Below, one piece after another: positions 11,063 through 22,441 of a DNA stretch of 64,000 bases. Numbering within the stretch: the stretch's first letter is position 1; every line of letters begins with the position of its first letter. A program made the translations under genes and the position numbers. The notes under the pieces are model-generated. The model worked only from the letters and a program-made list of their open reading frames with translations. It had not been told where the DNA came from and searched no databases. Source of the DNA: Dasyornis broadbenti (taxonomy: Eukaryota; Chordata; Aves; Passeriformes; Dasyornithidae); NCBI GenBank assembly GCA_013397935.1, contig VZRN01001317.1:463851-527850 (forward strand). Direction: 5' to 3'.

Positions 11063-13629
11063 ATGAGTTTGGGTGGTGTTTGAGCCGTGTGTGCCAGTGA
11101 GGATCTTTCCCCTCTTTCCAGCTCCTCTCCCCATCTTGAGGATTCTGTGGAGAGTCAGGATTTCCTCAATCCTACGTGTATGAACAATCCATCTGGGAAT
11201 GCATGGTCTTAGCTGCTGATCTAGGGAGTCTTTCTCCAGGTCCAGCTGGTGGGACAGCCAGAGCACCCCGCTCCAAACTGGAGCCTCCCAAATGACCAAA
11301 TATCAATTATTTTTTAACTGGTTTTGAGTATCACTCATGCATCTGGAGCCATGAGCCTTAATGAGCCATAAAAAGGAGGAATTTTGCTGGGTAGGTCTCC
11401 TGGACACAGAACAGAGCAGAAGATGGAAATGAGATCCAGCTCTGCCCAAGCCAAAACTTTCCGGAGGCGATGGTGAGTGTCTGTGTTGGCCATTCTGCAT
11501 CAGGCTCATGGGGTAGGGACGCTCCTGAAACCTCTGACTTCTCCCATCACCCCACATTGGATCCAGACCCTGCTCTGGCTCCTGGGAAAATTGTCTCCAA
11601 AATTTAGAAGCTTCTGTGTCTGCTTGGGGTTGCATCCCTCACCAGAGCCATGGCTTGGAGGTAAATGGGATTGGTCCATGTCCCACATGTCTCCCTGTGG
11701 ATTTGCTCCTCAGCAGGTGAAAACACATGGATTTGCTCCTCAGCCTAAAAAAAAAAAAAATATCTCTGGGGTGGAGGAAAGTGTTTTATTTGAAGAAATT
11801 TGGTTTGGCCAGTTTGGATCCTGGCATTCCTGCCCTGGCAGCCACGTGGTCCCAGCGCCAGCCCCTGCACTTTAATTCTTCCCTTTTTTTTCTTAAAATA
11901 GGACACACCTGTAAGGAAAGCGAGTTTCTTCAAGACATTCCTGATCTGGAGCATATTAAACTGATATTTTTGTTTTGTATTGTGGATGATTTGCTCCAGT
12001 GATAACATAATAGCATGATATTTAGCCTGGGACTGATTAAAACATTTCTTTTGATCAGTGCAGCGGATTGGAACAGTTGTTTATTACTGGACAAAGCTTA
12101 GAGAAAAGGAATTAAGGAAAAAAGAACTGAAAAAAGAAATAGCTCTGGGTGGCTGTTGGATTTGCTTTTTGCTGGGATATTTCCTTTGCTTTGGGAAAAC
12201 TCCATGCTCCAACTGGGGTTTGGGAAGTGAGAGAAAGGAAGGATGATCCATCATGCTGATGGACAACGGCTGAAAAGCCGGGCACTGGCTGTTAAAACCA
12301 CACGTGTGGGGAATAAAAGTCATTTCTCCCTCTCAGGACATACCGATGGAAATTCACTGATTAATTTCTGGATCTACATTTAGCATTTCCTAGAAGGAAA
12401 CTTCTCAGCTACATCAACCTCTGCACACTTCAATCCTGCCTATATTTTAAAATATAAGATTTAAGTTTAAAAACCTTTTATTTTGCTTTATTGACCAAAT
12501 GCAGCATTGTTGTGTTGCAAACCTGCAACATCTGAATTTAAACACATTACTCTGGTTTAGCTCCAGTTCCTCTAAAGTCTTTTGAGGCTATAGATTTTAA
12601 TTACATGATTATTTTAAATAAAATCCCCATTTTAACTGTTGGCAAGTCTGAAAGGGAAAAAACCAATAATATCTGGCTCTGTCTCTTTGACAGAATAATT
12701 CTTCAAGTTGCATTTGCCACATCCCCGCAGCTGCGACCAATAACCCTCTGTCTTTATGATTCTCCTCCGATATGAAACTAAAATGAGCTGGAAATGTTTA
12801 TGCTGCAAATGGTGTGCAACACATTAAACAGATAATGCCAGCAAAGGGCTTGCTTCAAACAGGGGTTCCTCCTCCAGCAGAGCCCTTCTGAAACTTAATC
12901 CCCCCTTTTCCCAGGCAGTGGGAGTTGCTGTTCCACAGAAAGCCTCGGACACCTCACAATATCTTCATTAAAGAGGAGTTACTTCCATCTCGCCATCCCC
13001 AGGTGCCACGGAAAGTGGGGCTTTGCTTCATGTGGCCGGTTGCAATTCCTGTGTTTACAGCAGCAGATTCCTTGGCTCCACAGGACGTTTGGAGATAAAT
13101 CTATTTTGGGTCCTGTTTGCTTCCCCCGGCCTTTTCCCCGCAGGGTGTTTATAGCTGCATATTAATGCCTCGGTCATGCCTTTGGAATTTTTCACCACTT
13201 ACAATAAAAAAAAAAAAGAGGCTTCATCCTATTTAGTCACCTCAACCCAACATATTTTTCACTTGTTTGCACCAATTGATAAATGGAGCTAAATCAAATT
13301 CTTTTGGGTTGTTAATTCTGAGGGGCTCCATTCCCAGCACCTACACCTGCCACATGTTTTCCTTGCAAGGGGACACCTGTGCCCAGCTCCAGAGGTGACT
13401 CCCTGATGTGTGTGTGCCAAGGGGTCCTGGGGATGTGGAGAGCCGGGGCTGGGGAGCCCAGAGAGGCAGAGCTGTCACCTGGCCGTTTGTGTCACGTGTC
13501 CCTCCGTGTCTCACAGCCAGACATGGTGTCAGTGACTCAGGAGGGGAAAGTGCTTGTCCTTAACTGGGGAGTTTTTCCAACACAACCAACGGGATTTTCA
13601 CCTCCTGCTGCTCCCTGGACACCACCACC
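11063..13629. other. Gene-free DNA between CR1 copies
   Basis: No supported exon. A poly-A run lies at about 11747-11760. The stretch 12,420-12,860 is AT-rich and free of obvious repeats, with a CCAAT-type site near 12,736. Open frames (11303-11635 minus, 11477-11875 plus) overlap each other on opposite strands and look random. Confidence 0.65.
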
Positions 13630-13828
13630 ACAGGATGGTTTGACTTGAACCATAAAGCCCATCCAGTTCCACCCTCTGCCATGGGCAGGGACACCTTCCA
13701 CTATCCCAGTTTGCTCCAAGCCCCATCCAGCCTGGCTTTGGACACTTTCAGGGATCCAGGGGCAGCTGCAGTTTCCCTGGGCAACCTGTGCCAGGGCCTC
13801 CTCACCTCTGCTCAGAAACATGGTTTCT
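13630..13828 (-). mobile_element. CR1 LINE 3'-end fragment
   Basis: Reverse orientation: reads from the CR1 tail side, CATCCAGTTCCACCCTCTGC, CATGGGCAGGGACACCTTCC, CCAAGCCCCATCCAGCCTGG and GGGCAACCTGTGCCAGGGCC. It is 5'-truncated and only the terminal 200 bp remain. Confidence 0.87.
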
Positions 13829-14689
13829 GCTATACTGTGCTCTCTTAAGGACTAGAAAATCCCATCAACTTTATTTTAATATTTCAAAGCATTGGGAATC
13901 ATCCGCAATTGCTCCTCCAGAGAAACCTGACACCCCAAAACAGCACCTGCAGAACAAAAAAATTAGATTTATAGGCGCACATTGTCATTTTGGGGTGGGT
14001 TTGGGGTTTTTTTTCTAGGCTGCTCTAAGCAGAGCAGAGTTTATCCCACACTCTGTATAGCAGCATAAATCTGACCAGGGAGGGAAGGAAGGGAATGGCA
14101 GCACGAGCTGTCAGCAGCTCCCTGGGATCTGACAGGGTCCAGCAAACGCTTCCCCCCCATCCTGACCCTGCCTGTCAATCAGCTTTTGGGGAGAAGCCCC
14201 TTCCCACCCTCCCCTCAGCCCTTCAGCGAGGAGCAGCAGCCAGTCCAATTTGGAGTAGCTGTCATTTATCATTATTTCTGGGAGGAAGGGGCCAGGAAGG
14301 TTCTCCTCACCCCGAAGGTGCGGGCAGAGCAGAATTTGAGATGATGGGTGGGGATTTCCACCGGCACAAATGGGAATAAGACTCGGAGCTTTCCAGGCTG
14401 CACCAAAAATAGCGGCCCAATTTCAATCTCAATTAGAGCTCGGTAACCCCAGAGTATAATTCAGGAGTCAGCTTCTAATATTTCAATTCAGGATGAAGAA
14501 TAATATTCCACTTCCCCCTCTGCAGCTCAAGCGATTTTCATTTCATAGGGGCTAATCTTGACTTGAACATGTGTTTCAGTGAGATGTTCAAGGATATGAG
14601 TGTGCTAAAGAAAATATGGGGAAAAGTTGTGTAGAAACGGCTCTGTAAGGTCTGTAGAGGAGTCAGCTCAATAATATGGTTCCTTGGAA
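13829..14689. other. Gene-free DNA with a motif-dense block
   Basis: No exon or repeat recognised. The part 14,150-14,640 includes a PBX/MEIS-like TGTCAATCA (14173-14181) and several AT-rich homeodomain-like sites. Confidence 0.5.
14150..14640. promoter_or_regulatory. Candidate conserved non-coding element
   Basis: PBX/MEIS-like TGTCAATCA (14173), GTCATTTATCATTATTTC (about 14261), an MEF2-like AAAAATAGC and CAATTAGAG occur in an unbroken repeat-free block. Function is inferred from motifs only. Confidence 0.2.
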
Positions 14690-14920
14690 TCACAGAATCA
14701 TGGAATAGTTTGGATTGGAAGGGACGGTAAAGCCCAACTCATTCCACTATCCCAGGTTGCTCTAAGCCTTGTCCAACCCGGCCTTGGACACTTCCAGGGA
14801 TCTAGGAGCAGCCACAGCTTCTCTGGGCAACCTGTGCCAGGTTCTTGCAAACCTCACAGGAAATAATTTCTTCCCCAAATCTCATCTAAAACTCCCCCTT
14901 TTCAGTTTAAAGCCAAACAA
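14690..14920 (-). mobile_element. CR1 LINE 3'-end fragment
   Basis: Reverse orientation with the tail AATCACAGAATCATGGAATA, then GTTTGGATTGGAAGGGAC, CCTTGGACACTTCCAGGGAT and CTCTGGGCAACCTGTGCCAG, ending near TTTCAGTTTAAAGCC. A piece between the tail and CCACTATCCCAGGTTGCTC is missing relative to the usual CR1 end, so this copy carries a small internal deletion. Confidence 0.88.
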
Positions 14921-16975
14921 CTTTTTCATTTATTTTTTGGATGTCCCTATTACCACAGAGTTCCTACCAACAGGCTTTATAGGGAAGAAAAAAAATGCAA
15001 AAACCCTCCCAGATTTATTCTTTATTTTGGAAAACACTCCCTTTCGAAGGCATCCAGTCACTATTGCCATTCTAATAATAAATTCCTTTAAGAAATAGTA
15101 TTTTTAAAAGACTGTCTGAAGGATATTTTAAATTTTAGAAGGCAAGTCTCAATCTGATTTCATTCTGATGACAAAGGAAGTTAGCTTTGGCATTTAAATT
15201 TACAGTATTATTCAGTAAATATCATATTTTTCACTTACATGGTTCACCTGTGAGAAGTTTTTTAACATTTAAAAGTAAAGAATTGTACGAAGGGATTGAT
15301 CCCTTGGGTGGGAAGAGGAGGAAAAACATACATGTTTTTCCAACAGCAAAATACCAATTTTCCAGCCCTTTTTCATTCTGTCACTGGAGACTCCTGGGGT
15401 AGAAAAGCTCCTTCAGATTTTTTGCCCACCCATGGACCTTCCTGCAGCTTTGGCTCATCCCTCCAAATAACAAGGCCAGCACATTGGGAAGTGCCCCTTC
15501 CCTGTGCCGCCTGCATTCCCCCTTTGCCGTAGGAATTATTTCTTTGTTACTTAATCATCTGTAATTATCTCCTGGAGTAAATTCTGTTGGTGCATCAATT
15601 TTCAAACACAACAGTCATTTTTATCAGTCATGTTTATTTAATTTTAGCTGATTAGCACAGAACCTAACAAGTGGCTTAGACTAACAGTGTGTCACTGCCC
15701 AAGTATTTTGTAGGTAACAAGAAGACATGGAATAGTGCACATGTTGCTTTGTCTGCATTAATCTATTTACATTGTAATTCTTCAACTGTTTTTAATGGCT
15801 GGTTCAGCTGGAAGCAATTAGTTGTCTAAATTAAAGCCACATTTCTCACTTCGTGCACCGGGAAGGTTTTTTGCCGCTGTCTTTTCCTTGCTTGTTGTTT
15901 TCCAAATCAAGACGGATCCTATTTGAAAATGCATGAAATCTTATTGAGGGGATTGATCCGGGTGTTTGGAGCCATGTTCCCATGTGTTTGTCTGGAAGCC
16001 AAAGACCTGTGTGAGGCAGGGAATGGTTTGTTTGGAGGTGCACTCTGGAGCCAGGCCTTGGAGCAAGACCTCGGGGCAGCTCTGAGAGCAGTAGTGGAGT
16101 AAAGCCAGGAGAAGAGAAAGCACCAGATCCTCTGGGCTGTTCTGCAGGGGCAGGAGCCCGTTGTTTATATATTAATTAAATTAACAGATAGGTTTGTGTT
16201 AAGTGCAACGTAATTTATGCAGCACTTCAGAGCAGAGCAACAGTACGTGTTGGATCCCGCCCTCTTTTTTATTTTACAGGTAAAAATGTCACATTTTTAA
16301 AGCAGTCATGGAACACTTGGAGTCAAGCTGGTGTTGCTCCACCCCATCCCTGCTCATCTTGTTCTATAACTCTATGATATTACAGACCAACATCTCCCAT
16401 GAGGTTTGGACTTCCTGTGCAACTTTTCCTTTAAAAGTACTATTTTATACCATTTGTTTAAAAACAAAAATAAAACACTCTCCATGCATTGACTTTGAAA
16501 TCAATGCACAAAGTCAATGCCTTATGCAGGCAAGGAAAGAAAAGCCCCACTGTGCCCTTCATGGGCTTCGGAACACCCCATAAAGTGATACCCAGTGCAC
16601 CAGCCTGGAAAGGAGGATAACCCCAGAGAAAACAAGGTTTTGAGTCACCATGTCCCAAGGCAGCACCTCCAGGGGCCATTGGACAGCTTTCAATTTGGAT
16701 GTCATTGAATTTGACACATTTTCTTTTTGGTAAAAAAAGTTCACATGCGGCCTAGTGCAGACTGAGTCTTCGCTTAAGACAATATTCCAATAAATCAGGT
16801 TTGGCTCAGATTTCCTCCTGAGGAAGGTTTCGCTGGTGATCCAGCAGAATAGGGTGAAGGGAGGAGAAGTTACGGCCCTGTTTGCTTCTCTTCCTCCTCA
16901 CCTCCAAACCCAAAAGCCCCAGTGGAGAGTTCTCTGCCTTCTCCAGTTTGTGCCAAGCCAGGAGCCCCTCAAGGT
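14921..16975. other. Gene-free AT-rich DNA
   Basis: No exon or repeat recognised. 15,530-15,845 is a low-GC block rich in TAATTA, TAATCA and TTTAATT motifs. A short inverted match around 16,485-16,520 (GCATTGACTTTG with CAAAGTCAATGC) could form a small hairpin. Confidence 0.6.
15530..15845. promoter_or_regulatory. Candidate conserved non-coding element
   Basis: Low-GC block with TTAATCATCTGTAATTATC, TTATTTAATTTTAGC and GCATTAATCTATTTACATTG and no repeat signature, typical of deeply conserved developmental enhancers in appearance. Needs alignment to confirm. Confidence 0.2.
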
Positions 16976-17152
16976 GTGTGTGTGTGTGTGTGTGTGCTCC
17001 TTTTCCCTTCAGATGTGTGTGTGCTCCCTTCTCCCTCAGACACTGTGTGTGTGCTCCCTTCTCCCTCAGACATGCATGTGCTCCTTTTCCCCTCAGACAC
17101 TGTGTGTGTGCTCCCTTCTCCCTCAGACGTGTGTGCTCCCTTTTCCAGTCCA
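16976..17152. repeat. (TG)n tract plus about five-copy 26-31 bp minisatellite
   Basis: A TG dinucleotide run (16976-16996) leads into about five units of TGTGTGTGCTCCCTTCTCCC followed by TCAGACACTG or variants. Units vary by TG count and by CTTTTCCC versus CTTCTCCC. Open frames on both strands here (VCAPFSLRH-type repeats plus, GAHTHL-type minus) follow from the repeat and are not genes. Confidence 0.9.
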
Positions 17153-20100
17153 TCCCAGCTGTCCCTCATTACATGCTCCGCCTGAGCCCCACGCGGGGTC
17201 AGGTTGTGCAAAGGCAAAGGTCAGAGGAACCTCCAGCCTGCATTTTGCCATCGCTTGATTATTCAGATAACAAACAACCTAAAGACTATGGGGGCTTCTC
17301 TGTGCCCACAGACAGGGCCCGATCACTGTAGCAAAAGGAAAGGCCATTTCTGACTCCTCCTGGCTCCCTGCTATCCTGAATCTCCCAAAAATAATTAAGC
17401 AAGCAGATGGTGTTTGTGGAGCTGGTGCTTGGCCGCAGACTCCTTGCTCTGCCACGTCCTGCTTTTAATATACTGCCCAGCATTAATCAAGCAGTTTAGA
17501 AGCATCCTGTATCAGTTGTGCAAAACAGGGCTTAAATGATTTACTGGCAGATTCTTTCAGCTCCTGTTAGGCTCCTGTTTTTCTTTCATGTGGGGAGCAG
17601 GGGTCAGTGGCGGCAGGAGATCCGTGCTTTCACTTGGCCAACATTTGCTGCTGTCATTCCGAGACAGCTCTGGTCCCCGCCGAGCGACGGATGTGTTCAT
17701 GCTCCCAGCCCTGGATGCTAATTGATTTTAGGGAGCCCATTCATCAGTTAAATTTAGTAGATCACCCACCAGGTTTGCTGCTCACTGTCAAAGGTAATTC
17801 AATTAAAACTCCACAAGTGTGACTAACCAGTGGATGGTAAATATGTTCACCAGCTGTGTTTGCTGGGCCTTCTCCATCCTATTGTGTCTGTGCCTGGTGG
17901 AGGATGTGCCCAAGCCCTATACCTTGGCTGATTAATGTATACAACAATTCTGCAGCACTGCCAAAAAATTAAGCCCAAATGCCACCTTTGGGATGTGAAT
18001 GTCTGAACAGAAGAGCTTCAGAGAAGAGAAATCCTCGAGTGTGTTAAAGGCAGCAGTGATACAGTGGTTGAATTAACTCAGGTCTTGGGGTTTTTAAAAT
18101 AATCCAATTTGGATTTTTGGTCTTGAAAATAACTTCCCAAGACTCCAATTTGGATTTTAAAATCCACTCACAGTTGGTTTCTCCTCATTCACTCCCAGTT
18201 TACCCTCAGCCATTGGTCAGAGTTGATGTGAAGCCATCTAACGTGGTTTTAGACATCACCAAAGCCGTGTATAAATCAGGGAGATGTTGCAGGAGCTCAT
18301 GGAAAGATATTTCTATTAAACCCTGAGGTGGGGGAATCTTGCTGGACCCTCCAGCCAACTGGGCTTTGAGTCTCCAGCCTGCTGCCATCAGGCACTCAGA
18401 TGTGGTTTGGCAGCAATTAAGCTCATCGTTAACAATCCCATTGCACACCATGGGACAAAATGGTGTGTCTGCTTAATAGATTAAAGGAAAACATTCTCTG
18501 AAAAGCACAGGTAAACAAGACATTCATCCCTCAACCTTTCACCCTGGAAGACCAAGGTTCACATCCCACCGGAGCACAAATAAATAGGGACTGGGCTCCC
18601 CTGGGTCACTGCTGGGGGATTTATAGTCACGGTGAGACTATTTTGGAGCACGACAGAGTTGGCGGGGATGGGAGAGGATGGGTGGGATGCAGGCTTGGTA
18701 GGGGTTGGGAGCAGAGAAATTCCTTAAATCCCTGCCCATCCAGAAAGCAGCATGGATTTACTTACAGTCAATACAGTACTTACAGTGGCTGCCTAAAATT
18801 TTTCTTAAAAAATTAATTAAGCAGCAACATGGAGTTTCCACGAGCTTCCACTGCACAGGTCCCATTCCAGCAGCCCCTTCTGCAAGAGTCAAAGCCCACA
18901 CAACACTGAGATTTTGATTTCTCTGTGGCTGTAGGAAATTAATGAGCTGTAGCGACTCCTCAAACCACCGGCCTTCCTGCACATCTCTGTAGTGCAGGAG
19001 GAGGAAAACCTGTGTGGTAAAGAGTATCCTGAGAAAACAGCCAGATTTCCCAAACATCTCCATAAACCTTAACTAAGAGCTTGGGAATATCTGGTCTATT
19101 TATTACTCCAACCACAAGCTAAATGAAACTGCAAAACTTCAGCAAAAGCATTAAATTTGGAAGAGAACCTGGGACATTCCATATTTGCTGCTTTAAGCTC
19201 ACCACACACCAGACAACTCGGGGTTTCGTGAGTATTAGCCTTTGTATTTCTAAAACATTTGGATGAAAAAACAGTGCTATTGTTAAATGTAATAATTACC
19301 ACTAATAAAGTATTACTCCTGCTCTTTTTACACATAAAATTACTCTGCAAAAATGTTGTAATGATACATTTTACATGGAAATATGAAGATTTTCAAGCAA
19401 TGGTCAAATACTTACAGCGAGGTAACTGCATAAGGAATGGCTTTGATATACAGCTGCTGCCAGGAATCCTCTTTTTGTTGGTGCTGTTGAATCTCTCCTT
19501 TCTTCTGGCATTAATAAATAAAGGCACCTGCTCTACAAATCAGCAGAAATCTGGAAAATCATTATTACTCCAACACGGAAATGATGCCCATCACGACAGA
19601 ACAAATGGGGAATGGAGCCTACACAGGACTTTAAAAAAGGGCTCTATTTGTCAAATTACCAGAGGAAAAGTTGATCTTACTGTTATGGACTTTATCCACT
19701 TCCAGGTCACATCAATTAGTCACAGCAGGCTCGTGGAGACTGGAACTAATTTACAACACTCCGAATGGGCCCGCCTGCTTCTCTTATGGATTTCCAGGCA
19801 AATATTGGGATTTCAGATGGAACCTGGAACTGAAAAACCACCAGCAACAGAAATTGAGCTTAATGGTTCCAGTGTTGGTCCATTTTGCAGCAAGAGAAAC
19901 AAAGCCCTGATTGTGACAAGAATAAAGGGAAATATCTCCTGAAGACACTCCAGGTTTATGTTTATCTAATCTTTGAAAAAAGAAAGGAGTCATAAAAGAT
20001 TTAATAAAAAGTACTGAGCGTTTTTAAAGGAAGTTTTAAAATGTTTTCCTATCCTTGACAGCTCATTTTGACAGAAATTGATTGTGATAAAGAATTATGA

Positions 20101-21600
20101 ATCACATATCAGGGAAATTAAATTAAGCTGATTATTATCTTGTCAGATACACAAATTATGTCATGTTCGTTGCTTTAGACTTTTGCAAAAAGATTGTTTT
20201 ACTCAGGCCTAATAACTTTAGAATAGCCTAAGCAATACATACAGGCATGACTGTAAAACATCTTTTGCTTTTAGATGTTTAGATTTTATGTAGATTATTT
20301 AGATAAACTATTTATATTTTTGTTTTATTATATATAATAAGCATATTTATCTGTATTATCTAGATTATTAAATATACATATTTAGATCAGAAACATGCAA
20401 TATCGAATATTTTATTCTCTGAAATTCCCCTTTTCTAGGTAAGGGCTGAGAGCAGACTCTGTGCTCTGAGTCTGGGTACAGCAGCTCCTCACGGTGGCTG
20501 GCACTGCTGGAACACCTTGGAAATCTTTCCCAAAACCTGGATCGTGCATTCCTTTCATTTTCTCTTTTGAACCACATCATGCAGCTGATCCAGGCTGAGT
20601 TCCTTTAATAAAGAGCAGTAAAGGGAAGCAGGAGCCTGGGAGACTTTCTCAGAGCACCTTCTTCCCAGTGAAAGAGGCTCCACTGGCACGTGAAATTAGT
20701 TACAGATTGTTCACATCGGGCCTTCCCTCATGGAATGGTAATGAAGGGAGCTGCTTCCGAAACAAGCAAGGCCACTGACCCTTCTCGGGGTTCCTTTAGA
20801 AAAATATTGTTTGAAAAAAGAAAGTTGGGAGCCAAGTGCTGCTGTGAGCTCAAAGCAGCCCAAGCAAGAGGTAAAGCCAGAACTGCAGTGAACTGCAGAG
20901 AGAATCCTGAAATTAAAGTCAATCCTTTGTCAAACCAAAGCTCATCAAACTTCTAACTAAAAAAATTAAATTTACCACTAAAATCCATTTCCATCAGTAC
21001 ACACTGAGTGTTTCCTTACGTATAAAAAAGAATTATCACAGGACAAAAGCAGAACAACAACAGATAAAAACCCCCAAGATTGAACTAAAAATGAAATTTA
21101 AACCCAAGTTTTAAGCACGAAGTTACTCACTATCACACTCCTAATAGATCTCGGAGACCTAAATTATCCCCAAAGGCAGCAAAGGACTGTTTTGAAGAGG
21201 ATTTAGTGCAGACTGACCCCATTCAGCTGATGGCCCTGTGGATGTGCTGCTGGGCTGGATTTTGGGATCTAGCCCTGGCATAGGCACGTCCTACTGTGAG
21301 TGGATACTGCCCAAACAAATGTTCCTCGGGAGAGACTGTTCCCTAAACCAGCCAGCTTTCCATTAACAATTCCAGCCTGTCATTTCTGCAGGACACACAA
21401 AAGCGAAGCCTGAGATGCCCTCTGCTGGTTCCCAAATGACTGAAGAGAAATGTTAGAATTGAAGATTTTTACGTCTGGGAAAGACAAACCCAATCCCAGA
21501 CTCAAACCCACACCACCTCCTGCCAGTTTTCCAGTGGTCCCTTATTCTGTGTGTAAGGATAGAAAACCCTCTGACATGTTTAAGCACAGGGCTTGCTCCA
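17153..21600. other. Gene-free AT-rich DNA
   Basis: No recognised exon. It includes a duplicated CCAATTTGGATTT (about 18,106 and 18,143), a 227-codon plus-strand open frame (19259-19942) that matches no family I know, a block with PBX/MEIS-like TGACAG and POU-like sites (20,040-20,260) and a very AT-rich run (20,280-20,390). Confidence 0.6.
20040..20260. promoter_or_regulatory. Candidate conserved non-coding element
   Basis: Contains TGACAG twice (PBX/MEIS core), TGATTGTGATAAAG, GAATTATGAATCACAT and ACACAAATTATGTCATG in about 200 bp with no repeat. A guess from motif density. Confidence 0.2.
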
Positions 21601-21682
21601 TATAAGAATAAACATTTAAAAACCCCCGATAAAATTAGAGTTTGTGTTGCTATACTTAATATTAATTATTCCCCAATTGTCC

Positions 21683-21872
21683 TAAATATCTCTCGGTAGT
21701 ACCCACTTTACTTTCTTCTTGTCTTCTCTCCATAAAGATTTCATCTTCTGGATGTCTTCCCATTTGACAGACATCACATCTGCTTGTCCATCCATGTACT
21801 GAGACCTGCAGAAGCCACACAACGTGGACACAGACCCAAAATAAATTGTCTGTACAATTTTATTTACAACCT
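21683..21872 (-). CDS. Possible terminal coding exon, unknown protein
   Basis: On the minus strand an ACTGCAG acceptor-like site is followed by 62 open codons starting VVNKIVQTIYFGSV and containing CGFC, QYMDGQADVMSVKWEDIQ and WREDKKKVKW, then a TAG stop. The composition looks protein-like. An AATAAA lies inside the same stretch on this strand, so it could equally be a 3' UTR of a leftward transcript. A second possible exon upstream (22377-22441, minus) ends in a matching phase. I do not recognise the protein. A 62-codon open stretch in this base composition can occur by chance. Confidence 0.2.
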
Positions 21873-22376
21873 GCAGTTACATTTACAAACTGTGCCATAC
21901 AAGTAAAACAGTTTTCAAAGTGAACTCAACCAGAGCTACAAAAATTATTCTCTTCTCCATACATCACCAGCTTCAGAATTTATGTCTATACACAACTGCT
22001 GATTATGTTTGGCCAAAAAAATCACTAATTTTTGGCTCTGAGGATCTCCACAAAGGCAACTTGATAGTTTTATCCCATTGCAATCATGACATTAAAGTTC
22101 TTGTTCTTGTTTTCCTTCCCTCTCCTTTCATCTGAATCTTTGAACAGCTTTGTTTCGGAATTCTAATGAAGACAAAGCTACCACAAACCAGCAGTTTTAG
22201 TAGCAGAGGATAAAAACGCTGAGCAAAACCAACCAGCAACATTTCAAGCAATGTTTCACTTTAGATGTGCCTGCTCATCAGCAGAAATATTGAAATTTTA
22301 GCTGGCAATAAGGTTCCCGAAAAGCACAAACAACTGATTTAACATGAAATGAACTTTACAAACACACTCAACTTAC

Positions 22377-22441
22377 AGAGACAAAACAAGGCTGGAGTGA
22401 GGAGCCAGAGCTGCTCAGGGAAGAGAAATATTTTGAGGAGC
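22377..22441 (-). CDS. Possible small exon on the minus strand
   Basis: A strong pyrimidine-rich acceptor (TTTCTGCCTTCAG) and a consensus donor (CT|GTAAGT) bracket 65 bases. One frame is open and serine-rich (SSKYFSSLSSSGSSL) and joins in phase 0 to the frame at 21683-21872. A second frame is open too, so coding status is undecided; a spliced non-coding RNA is an alternative. Confidence 0.18.

Noticed and set aside
18540..18585. tRNA-like B box (GGTTCACATCCC)
   Set aside because: No matching A box, acceptor stem or anticodon arm can be drawn at the right spacing.
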